Origin: a bacterium
GTDB taxonomy: Bacteria > CG03
NCBI GenBank assembly: GCA_013791675.1
Contig: VMTI01000242.1
Span: 1 to 5,008, forward strand
DNA: 5,008 nt
Direction of reading: 5' to 3'
This document shows positions 1 to 5,008 of the stretch, one piece after another. Position 1 is the first letter of the stretch, and every line of letters begins with the position of its first letter. The notes below the pieces were generated by a model. That model searched no databases and was not told the origin of the DNA. It saw nothing but the letters and a program-made list of their open reading frames with translations. The translations under genes were made by a program, and so were the position numbers.

Positions 1-146
1 GGATTTATGATATCAAAATCTGAACTCGGGATTTCTGTTTTACTGAAAGGGATTTCTTCGGTAACGGATGTACCGAGTTGTATTTCAATTAGGCCTAAAT
101 TGTTATTAGAAGGAGGTTCGGAATTGTCTTGCAAACTTTCATTCAT
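1..146 (-). CDS. Possible N-terminal fragment of an unidentified leftward gene
   Basis: On the minus strand an ATG at 146 opens a frame of 48 codons that stays open to the left edge of the window, so the gene would be partial. The peptide begins MNESLQDNSEPPSNNN and is hydrophilic, with many Asn, Ser, Glu and Pro. There is no signal peptide, membrane segment or recognisable domain in this part. A purine-rich stretch AAGGGGA lies 4 nt upstream of the ATG (minus strand, 157-151) and would serve as a ribosome binding site, which is the main reason to prefer this frame over the 68-codon plus-strand frame at 7-213. Codon choice is A+T-rich compared with the rightward genes. I do not recognise a family, and a chance open frame in A+T-rich DNA remains possible. 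Confidence 0.4.
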   Translation of the reverse strand, partial: MNESLQDNSEPPSNNNLGLIEIQLGTSVTEEIPFSKTEIPSSDFDIIN

Positions 147-157
147 TATTTCCCCTT

Positions 158-188
158 ATTATAGTGTTTTTTTTAACTCTGCGGACAA
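158..188 (-). promoter_or_regulatory. Candidate promoter for the leftward frame
   Basis: The minus strand carries a perfect TATAAT at 163-158 and TTGTCC at 188-183, separated by 19 nt that include a run of eight A. The spacing is longer than the usual 16-18 nt, and the -10 box lies so close to the ATG at 146 that it overlaps the start of the purine-rich ribosome-binding stretch. The transcript would start around 151-152 with a leader of only a few bases. The -10 match is good but A+T-rich DNA produces such matches by chance, so this is a weak call. Confidence 0.25.
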
Positions 189-277
189 GCGAATCAAGTC
201 ATTTAAAAGCTAAAACATCACTATGCAACTAAAAGCTACTAATTACTTTACCGTATTGTCAATTTTACCCCGTTAGA

Positions 278-296
278 GATTCGATAGGCGATTCGA
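278..296. repeat. Short direct repeat GATTCGA x2 in the spacer
   Basis: GATTCGA occurs at 278-284 and 290-296, one helical turn plus about two bases apart (12 nt start to start). It sits 45-63 nt upstream of the start of the DUF2062-like gene. Such pairs can be regulator binding half-sites, but seven bases is short and chance is a fair explanation. Nothing else in the 147-340 spacer looks like a gene or structured RNA. Confidence 0.25.
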
Positions 297-303
297 GCTC
301 TGG

Positions 304-332
304 TTGAGTAAAGAATAAATATTTGATATCCT
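304..332 (+). promoter_or_regulatory. Candidate promoter ahead of the DUF2062-like gene
   Basis: TTGAGT (304-309) and TATCCT (327-332) are 17 nt apart, each matching four of six sigma-70 consensus bases. Transcription would begin around 338-340, essentially at the ATG at 341, giving a leaderless or near-leaderless message. That fits the lack of any Shine-Dalgarno-like sequence before this start. A second -35-like hexamer, TTGTCA at 256-261, has no convincing -10 partner. The match is modest and the region is A+T-rich. Confidence 0.25.
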
Positions 333-340
333 GAATTAAC

Positions 341-880
341 ATGCCGTTAATTAAATATTTCTTTAAGTTTTTGAAAGCGCTCAATTCCAACGCCGCTCCG
401 GGCGAGGTCGCCAGGGGAATGGCTTTCGGGATGATTCTTGGGCTTATTCCCGTTTCGGCTCTGCACTGGTGGGTGATTCTCATACTGATGTACCTGACAA
501 ATTCCAATCTGGCCGCTGGAGCCGTTTTCACGGTGCTTTTTAAAATAATAGGAGCCGCCCTCGGCCCTGTCTTTGACAGCGCCGGCTACGCTGTTCTCAC
601 ATCCCCCGGACTTGAGAATTTTTTCACGGGCCTTTATAATATGCCGGTTATGCCGTTTACCCGTTATTATAACACGGTTGTTATCTCAACGACGATAATT
701 TCTTTTGCGCTTTTTATTCCGGCGGTATTAATTTTCCGCGCCGCGGTGAAATCCTACCGCACGGGCGTCAGGGACAAAATCGCCGAAACTAAATTTTTTA
801 AAGCGTTCCTGAAAGTGCCGCTTGTGGGTAAGCTGCTCAAACTTTACAATAAAATAAACAGTGTGAGGGAAGCGGCCTGA
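341..880 (+). CDS. TIGR03546 family (DUF2062-like) inner-membrane protein
   Basis: This 179-residue protein looks like the small member of the TIGR03546/TIGR03545 two-gene pair; its function is unknown. After a short amphipathic start (residues 1-15), a Gly/Pro-rich hydrophobic motif at 19-40, with APGEVARGMAFGMILGLIP at its core, resembles the signature of DUF2062 membrane proteins. Hydrophobic segments lie near 26-50, 55-80 and 110-134. A basic tail (135-179) is rich in Lys and Arg and is probably cytoplasmic. There is no cysteine and no evident catalytic motif. The ATG at 341 is the first usable start, because the TTG at 323 runs into TGA. No good ribosome binding site precedes it. The stop codon shares one base with the next gene's start, so the two are probably translated together. 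Family assignment rests on my recognition of sequence character plus the adjacent partner, not on a search. Confidence 0.8.
   Translation: MPLIKYFFKFLKALNSNAAPGEVARGMAFGMILGLIPVSALHWWVILILMYLTNSNLAAGAVFTVLFKIIGAALGPVFDSAGYAVLTSPGLENFFTGLYNMPVMPFTRYYNTVVISTTIISFALFIPAVLIFRAAVKSYRTGVRDKIAETKFFKAFLKVPLVGKLLKLYNKINSVREAA
865..870 (+). promoter_or_regulatory. Ribosome binding site GAGGGA for the TIGR03545-like gene
   Basis: GAGGGA ends 9 nt before the ATG at 880 and lies inside the 3' end of the preceding gene. It supports the start at 880 and, with the one-base stop/start overlap (TGATG), translational coupling. It is the only clear Shine-Dalgarno sequence among the rightward genes of the window. 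Confidence 0.7.
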
Positions 881-2712
881 TGCGCTGGAAATTTTTTATT
901 CCCTTTGCTGTGATTATGGGCGGGGTTGCGGCTTTTTACGCTTTTGTTATGGACGGCCTTACGGCGCGGGTAATGGAAATATCGCTTGAAAAAGTTTTTA
1001 ACGCCCGCGCGGAAGTTTCCGGCGTAGACCTCAGTCTCATCAGCGGCCGCGCGCGGATAGGCAAAATCACCGTGGCCGACGCCGATAATCACATGAGCAA
1101 TCTTTTTGAGGCGGGAAATCTGGAGCTGAATATGCCGGTGAAAGCGCTTCTTATGAAGAGGTTAGTGATAGAGGAAGCTTCCCTAAAAGATATATCGTGG
1201 GGAACGCCGAGAAAGGAATCCGGCGCTCTGAAAAAAGTTTCATCGCCCGACGAGGTGAAAAAAAAGAAAATTAAATCCGCGGGAGAAGAGCCCGAAAAAA
1301 AGAATCTGCTTCCCATCTCCGATATCAAGGCGGCGGGGAACGATTATTTTGAAAAGCAGAAAGATATGTTCAAGACCCCGAAACTCGCGGAAGAGGCGAA
1401 AGTAAAATCAGAAGCGCTTAAAAATAAATGGGACCCCATTCTTGGCGACACGGACGCGAAACTGAAAAAAGCGGGGGCCGCGGCGGAAGAGATAAAGAAA
1501 ATTGATACAGCAAAGCTGAAAAAAATCCCCGAGATTGCAGAAGCGCTCAAAACTCTGCGTGTTAATTCAAAGGAAATAAAATCTACGGCCGAATATGTGA
1601 AAGGCGTGAAAAAAGAATTTGATTCGGATAAAACAGCCGTTGCGAAATTAAAAAGAGATATCATTGCCGCCAGAGAATCCGACTGGAAACTTGTTTCAGC
1701 GCAGTTGAATGTGCCGGTGGGTTCTCAGTTCCAGAGTTTTACGCAGAATATTTTGTCGGGCATCCTTTACAAAAAAATGGGAAGTTTCGCGAAATACATT
1801 GAAAAGGTAATTGCCATCTCCGCGAAAATGAAGGAACAGGAAAAAAAGAAAACCCCGCCAAAACCGGAAAAGAAAAAATTCAAAGGCAGGGATGTGGCGT
1901 TCAAATCAATGTTGTTCCCTAAATTCCACTTAAAGCACGCGGGAATTTCGGTTAAAAAAGAGACTCTCGAACTTTCCGGCGAGCTTGTTAATTTCAGAAC
2001 TTCTCCGGAAAATTCAAAAAATCCCGCGACTTTCAAACTCTCCGGCGATGAATCGGGAAAGGGAATAAAAATTTCCGGTATCATAGACAACAGAGAGCGG
2101 GGATCTGAAAAAAGCAAAATATATTTCAGGGGCAATAATTTTCCGCTTGACGATATAGGCGAAACTATTCCTTCCCTTAAAATAAAAACTTTCAGCGGGA
2201 TTTATAGTGTTGACATAGATTATATATCCGAAGCGGGCCAGAAACCCGAACTTAAACTGGTTATCAGAATAAGAAATATGAAAGCCACCGGAGATGAAAG
2301 CGATATTGTCACGGGCATTGTGATTGACGCCGTCAGAACCACTCCGGAGCTTGTTATAGAGGGAACGATGATTCCGGGCGGGGCGGGTAAATTTTCATCC
2401 AACTTTGACGATGTCCTCTCAAAAAAGGTGAAGGAGCGCATCAGTTCGGAATTGGCAGCCTCGCGGAAAAAAGCCCGCGCGGGATTTGATTCATACATGG
2501 GAAAATACGAAAAAGACGCTGTTGCAAAACTTGACGGATTTAAAGAACCGTACGAAAAAAAGGTAGACAGCCGCCTTGGAAAGGCGAAATCATACGAAAA
2601 ACTTTCGGATTCTTACGGAAAAAAACTTGAAGATAAAAAGAAAGAGGCGCAGAAAGAAGAATCCGGTAAAGCGCAGGACAAAGCAAAAGAACTTTTTAAA
2701 AAGTGGAAATAA
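880..2712 (+). CDS. TIGR03545 family membrane-anchored, lysine-rich AsmA-like protein
   Basis: This 610-residue protein of unknown function is the large partner in the TIGR03546/TIGR03545 pair. A single hydrophobic segment at residues 5-24 follows a short basic N-terminus and should act as an uncleaved signal anchor, leaving the rest in the periplasm. Residues 27-108 have the alternating pattern of AsmA/DUF748-type proteins: an amphipathic helix, then strands with GRARIGKITVAD at 56-67 and the segment LELNMPVKALLMKRLVIEEA at 81-100. Residues 117-330 are charged and helical, probably coiled coil, with Lys-rich stretches at 118-141 and 319-335. Residues 335-500 look beta-rich (for instance LELSGELVNF at 363-372). 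Residues 505-610 return to a charged helix ending in KELFKKWK. I count 100 lysines (16%) and no cysteine. The start is set by GAGGGA and by the TGATG overlap with the upstream gene. A role in the cell envelope, perhaps like AsmA-type proteins in lipid handling, is inference only. Confidence 0.8.
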   Translation: MRWKFFIPFAVIMGGVAAFYAFVMDGLTARVMEISLEKVFNARAEVSGVDLSLISGRARIGKITVADADNHMSNLFEAGNLELNMPVKALLMKRLVIEEASLKDISWGTPRKESGALKKVSSPDEVKKKKIKSAGEEPEKKNLLPISDIKAAGNDYFEKQKDMFKTPKLAEEAKVKSEALKNKWDPILGDTDAKLKKAGAAAEEIKKIDTAKLKKIPEIAEALKTLRVNSKEIKSTAEYVKGVKKEFDSDKTAVAKLKRDIIAARESDWKLVSAQLNVPVGSQFQSFTQNILSGILYKKMGSFAKYIEKVIAISAKMKEQEKKKTPPKPEKKKFKGRDVAFKSMLFPKFHLKHAGISVKKETLELSGELVNFRTSPENSKNPATFKLSGDESGKGIKISGIIDNRERGSEKSKIYFRGNNFPLDDIGETIPSLKIKTFSGIYSVDIDYISEAGQKPELKLVIRIRNMKATGDESDIVTGIVIDAVRTTPELVIEGTMIPGGAGKFSSNFDDVLSKKVKERISSELAASRKKARAGFDSYMGKYEKDAVAKLDGFKEPYEKKVDSRLGKAKSYEKLSDSYGKKLEDKKKEAQKEESGKAQDKAKELFKKWK

Positions 2713-2732
2713 ATTCCGTTCAAGTTTATATA
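2704..2732 (+). promoter_or_regulatory. Weak candidate promoter just before pyruvate kinase
   Basis: TGGAAA (2704-2709) and TATATA (2727-2732) are 17 nt apart, each four of six to consensus. The -10-like box ends 5 nt before the ATG at 2738, so a transcript would start at or next to the start codon. No Shine-Dalgarno sequence is visible in the 25-nt gap. Readthrough from the upstream pair is at least as likely as a promoter here. Confidence 0.2.
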
Positions 2733-2737
2733 CCTTT

Positions 2738-3781
2738 ATGAGCGGTACGCAGATAATAGCGACGATAGGTCCTCCGACGGTAAAAAAACTCAGTGAGCTG
2801 GCCGCCGCGGGCATGAGCGGCGCGCGCATAAACAGCTCTCACGGCTCAACAGCCCAGCACATAGAAATTATAAATCTCACGCGGAAAATTAAGAGCCGGA
2901 CTTTTATAATATACGACATAAAGGGCCCGAAAATAAGGCTGGGAGACATTCCGTTCCCTCTTCATCTTAAAACAGGGCAGCGGCTTATTTTGAGAACAGG
3001 CATGAGCGAAAAAGACGGTTGGCCTTTTACGGAAGATTTCTCGGACGGTATTCCCGTGGCTTTTGCCGAATTTCACAAGTTCGTAAAAAAGGGAGACAGG
3101 CTGCTGCTCGACGACGGACTCATTGGCATGAAGGTTGAAAAGGTGCGGGGAAGAGAAATATTCTGCGAGGTGCTTTATGGGGATATTCTCCGTTCAAGAA
3201 AAGGCATAAATCATCCTGATACCGTTGTGGATTTTCCCTATACCGTTGAGGGGGATATTCCGCTGATTGCATTCGCGATTAAGTACGGCGTCGATTATAT
3301 CGCGGATTCTTTCCAACGGAGCGCGGCGGATGTTATGGAGCTTCGGGGACGGCTTAGAGGAACGGGAATAAAGATAATTTACAAAATTGAAAATCCCGAA
3401 GGCGTTAAAAATTTTAACGCGATACTTAAAAAAACAGACGCCGTTATGATAGCCCGCGGAGACCTCGGCGTTGAGCTTGACCCGTGGGAGATACCGGAGC
3501 TTCAAAAGCGTATGATAGAAAAATGCCGCAGGGCGGGCCGGCCGGTGATAACGGCCACACAGATGCTTGAGTCTATGATAGACGATCCCAGACCGTCGCG
3601 CAGTGATGTGTCGGATATCGCCAACGCCATCTACGACGGCACGGACGCGGTGATGCTTTTGGGCGAAACATCCGCGGGAAAATATCCGGTGCGCTGTGTT
3701 GAGATGATGAGAAAAATAATCCAAAAAACCGAATCTACGCCCCGATACAAAAAATTGCACAAAATTTCGGCGCGGCTTTAG
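2738..3781 (+). CDS. pyk: Pyruvate kinase lacking the C-terminal domain
   Basis: This enzyme should convert phosphoenolpyruvate and ADP to pyruvate and ATP in the cytoplasm, the last step of glycolysis. The N-terminus SGTQIIATIGPP matches the family start. Active-site residues are present: R30, N32 and S34 (ARINSSHG), D60, K62 and R67 (DIKGPKIRLG), K216 and E218 (YKIENPEGV), D242 (ARGDLGVEL) and T274 (ATQMLESM), then SRSDVSDIANA and MLLGETSAGKYP. The B domain fills about residues 68-165, with RSRKGINHP at its end. The protein has 347 residues against about 470 for common bacterial enzymes, and it stops just after the catalytic barrel, so the C-terminal domain is missing. Lys65 occupies the site equivalent to Glu117 of rabbit muscle enzyme, which predicts potassium independence. 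The start at 2738 gives the usual N-terminus; extension to TTG at 2576 would add 54 very basic residues inside the previous gene. The 25-nt gap suggests cotranscription with the upstream pair. Confidence 0.92.
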   Translation: MSGTQIIATIGPPTVKKLSELAAAGMSGARINSSHGSTAQHIEIINLTRKIKSRTFIIYDIKGPKIRLGDIPFPLHLKTGQRLILRTGMSEKDGWPFTEDFSDGIPVAFAEFHKFVKKGDRLLLDDGLIGMKVEKVRGREIFCEVLYGDILRSRKGINHPDTVVDFPYTVEGDIPLIAFAIKYGVDYIADSFQRSAADVMELRGRLRGTGIKIIYKIENPEGVKNFNAILKKTDAVMIARGDLGVELDPWEIPELQKRMIEKCRRAGRPVITATQMLESMIDDPRPSRSDVSDIANAIYDGTDAVMLLGETSAGKYPVRCVEMMRKIIQKTESTPRYKKLHKISARL

Positions 3782-3796
3782 AAGTTTTATCATAAG

Positions 3797-3920
3797 CAAG
3801 CGCGGCAGACGGCATTCGGAGCGGCCCATATGAGTGAGGGGTTTTGTGCAGCGCCCGAAACGAATAGGGAGCGAACCGCAGGCGTGAGCGTCCGTCTACG
3901 AATGCCGTCTGCCGCGCTTG
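3797..3920. repeat. Perfect 22-bp inverted repeat with 80-nt interior (MITE- or REP-like element)
   Basis: The arms at 3797-3818 and 3899-3920 are exact reverse complements, beginning CAAGCGCGGCAG on the left and ending CTGCCGCGCTTG on the right. They enclose 80 nt (3819-3898). The match stops abruptly at both ends of each arm. The interior carries GAGCGAACCGCAGGCGTGAGCG-type G+C-rich sequence (within 3870-3891) and a second copy of CCGTCT (3892-3897, also in the right arm at 3905-3910). I see no long frame or transposase and no clear target-site duplication at the outer edges. No T-tract follows the right arm, so it is not a standard intrinsic terminator, although a transcript from the pyruvate kinase gene could fold into a long stem here. 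The left arm begins 15 nt after the stop codon. A dispersed non-autonomous element is my best reading; a structured RNA is the alternative. Confidence 0.75.
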
Positions 3921-3949
3921 TTGGAAAATTTTGATTTTGCAGATGTAAT
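3921..3949 (+). promoter_or_regulatory. Candidate promoter for the APC permease
   Basis: TTGGAA (3921-3926) and TGTAAT (3944-3949) are 17 nt apart, matching four and five of six sigma-70 consensus bases. The -35 hexamer begins at the base next to the right arm of the inverted repeat. Transcription would start near 3956, leaving a leader of about nine bases before the GTG at 3965. This supports treating the permease as a separate transcription unit. Confidence 0.4.
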
Positions 3950-3964
3950 TTTGTAGAGTATATT

Positions 3965-5008
3965 GTGAAACTTCAAAAACAGATAGGCCTTGCCGGCGTA
4001 TTCTGCATTGCCGCTGGCGCGATGATATCTTCGGGACTTTTTGTGCTGCCTGCTCTGGCTTTCGCTAAAGCGGGACCCGCCGTTATTCTTTCATATATGC
4101 TGGCGGGTTTTCTTGTGATACCCACGATGTTCGCGATTTCGGAACTTCTTACGGCTATGCCCAAAGCCGGAGGCGATTATTTTTACATAAGCCGCAGCAT
4201 GGGTTCAGCCGCCGGTTTTCTCGGCGGCGTTTCCAACTGGTTTTCGCTGAGCTGTAAAAGCGCTTTCGCGCTTGTGGGAATAGGAGCATTCGCCAGCCTT
4301 ATATATCCTCAAATGCCGGAAATGCAGATGGATATTGTCTCGGCGCTGTTCTGCGTTATTTTTACGGTGGTGAACCTTAAGGGCGTGGAGCTTGCGGCGA
4401 AATATCAGATATGGCTGGTGTCGTTTCTGATAGCCGTGTGTGTGATATATATAATGTGGGGCTTGCCGGAAGTGCGGATTGACCATTACAGAGGATTTTT
4501 TGACGGAGGTTTTTTACCCATTCTGTCAACAGCCGGACTGGTTTTCGTGTCTTTCGGCGGCCTTACAAAAGTGGCGAGCATTGCCGAAGAGGTGAAAGAC
4601 CCGACGAGAAACATACCGCTGGGTATGATTTTGGCCTGGGCGGCGGTTATGACACTTTATGTTTTGGCTATTTTTGTGACAGTGGGAGTTTTGGATTCTG
4701 TTACTTTGAGCGCAACCCTTATGCCTTTGAGTGCGGGGGCTGAAGTCTTCGAGGGGAAAGCGGGCGCGGCAATTCTTGCGTTTGGAGCTATTCTGGCTTT
4801 TGTCTCAACGGCGAACGCTGGGATAATGACAGCTTCGCGCGCGCCTCTGGCCATGAGCAGGGACAAGCTGCTGCCTCCTTTTTTTTCAAAACTTAACGGC
4901 AACGGTGTGCCGTACTGGCCGATATTATTTACTTCGGCGGCGATACTGGCGATGATTTTCGCGTTTGACATAGAAAAACTTGTTAAAGTGGCGTCGGCCA
5001 CAATGATA
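3965..5008 (+). CDS. APC-superfamily amino-acid permease, N-terminal part (cut by right edge)
   Basis: This is the first 348 codons of an inner-membrane transporter, probably for amino acids or related compounds; the substrate cannot be read from sequence. The Gly/Ser-rich helix 1 motif AAGAMISSGLFVLP is at residues 16-29, where many relatives have GxxIGSGIF. Further hydrophobic segments lie near 36-58, 80-110, 122-138, 147-165, 184-205, 217-242, 262-290 and 317-335. The family-typical loop after helix 6 (SFGGLTKVASIAEEVKDP, 196-213) is present, as is SRAPLAMSRDKLLPPFF (291-307). About nine of an expected twelve helices are seen. GTG at 3965 is the first start after an in-frame TGA at 3932, with only a weak GAG (3956-3958) as ribosome binding site. 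Some relatives carry a C-terminal universal-stress domain; that part is outside the window. Confidence 0.9.
   Translation, partial: MKLQKQIGLAGVFCIAAGAMISSGLFVLPALAFAKAGPAVILSYMLAGFLVIPTMFAISELLTAMPKAGGDYFYISRSMGSAAGFLGGVSNWFSLSCKSAFALVGIGAFASLIYPQMPEMQMDIVSALFCVIFTVVNLKGVELAAKYQIWLVSFLIAVCVIYIMWGLPEVRIDHYRGFFDGGFLPILSTAGLVFVSFGGLTKVASIAEEVKDPTRNIPLGMILAWAAVMTLYVLAIFVTVGVLDSVTLSATLMPLSAGAEVFEGKAGAAILAFGAILAFVSTANAGIMTASRAPLAMSRDKLLPPFFSKLNGNGVPYWPILFTSAAILAMIFAFDIEKLVKVASATMI

Noticed and set aside
167..174. T8 run as a terminator for a rightward transcript
   Set aside because: No G+C-rich hairpin precedes it. It fits better as A+T-rich promoter spacer on the minus strand.
7..213. Plus-strand open frame of 68 codons at the left edge
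   Set aside because: No recognisable family and no convincing ribosome binding site. It runs antisense to the frame at 146-1, which has a purine-rich ribosome binding site, and it extends through A+T-rich spacer including a T8 run.
265..531. Minus-strand open frame of 88 codons over the DUF2062-like gene start
   Set aside because: Antisense to the conserved glycine-rich membrane motif of the rightward gene, with no family resemblance of its own.
2576..2737. N-terminal extension of pyruvate kinase from TTG at 2576
   Set aside because: It would add 54 very basic residues that are just an out-of-frame reading of the lysine-rich 3' end of the upstream gene. The family N-terminus begins normally at the ATG at 2738.
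3194..3829. Minus-strand open frame of 211 codons
   Set aside because: It lies antisense to well-conserved pyruvate kinase motifs and crosses into the inverted repeat. Its length is explained as a shadow of the real gene.
3797..3920. CRISPR or tRNA-like structure in the pyk-permease spacer
   Set aside because: There are only two arms in inverted orientation, without regularly spaced direct repeats, and I could not find a tRNA acceptor/T-arm arrangement.
3797..3930. Inverted repeat as a standard intrinsic terminator
   Set aside because: The 80-nt interior is too long for a compact hairpin and no T-tract follows the right arm; the next bases are TTGGAAAATTTT.
4657..5001. Minus-strand open frame of 114 codons in the permease region
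   Set aside because: Antisense to conserved APC transporter helices and the SRAPLAMSRDKLLPPFF motif. The Ala/Ser-rich reading is typical of the shadow of a membrane protein.

Overview
The window reads as chromosomal sequence from a Gram-negative (outer-membrane) bacterium, probably an uncultivated lineage. The coding part is about half G+C. Its most telling content is the adjacent pair of uncharacterised families TIGR03546 and TIGR03545, described as a rare two-gene pair found only in bacteria with outer membranes. Gene style and spacing would suit groups such as Elusimicrobiota, Omnitrophota or Spirochaetota, but nothing in 5 kb fixes the phylum.

Layout. Positions 1-340 are A+T-rich (117 G+C of 340 by my count, 34%). 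They hold a possible 5' end of a leftward gene running off the left edge (ATG at 146) and a 194-nt spacer. From 341 everything reads rightward. First comes a 179-residue DUF2062-like membrane protein (341-880). It overlaps by one base a 610-residue membrane-anchored, lysine-rich, AsmA-like protein (880-2712). After 25 nt comes a pyruvate kinase of only 347 residues (2738-3781). A 183-nt spacer follows, mostly filled by a perfect 22-bp inverted repeat with arms 80 nt apart (3797-3920). Last is the start of an APC-superfamily amino-acid permease on a GTG codon (3965), open at the right edge.

How the genes work together. The first two are translationally coupled and probably act together at the inner membrane and periplasm; their biochemical role is unknown. 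Pyruvate kinase is close enough to be cotranscribed, but I see no functional link to the pair. The permease is separated by the inverted repeat and has its own promoter candidate, so it is probably a separate unit.

Points of most interest: the pyruvate kinase lacks the C-terminal domain and carries Lys at the position that marks potassium-independent enzymes; the inverted repeat looks like a dispersed element rather than a normal terminator; and three rightward starts lack a good Shine-Dalgarno sequence but have a -10-like box just upstream, so leaderless or near-leaderless transcripts are possible. I see no tRNA, rRNA, CRISPR array, transposase or integrase.
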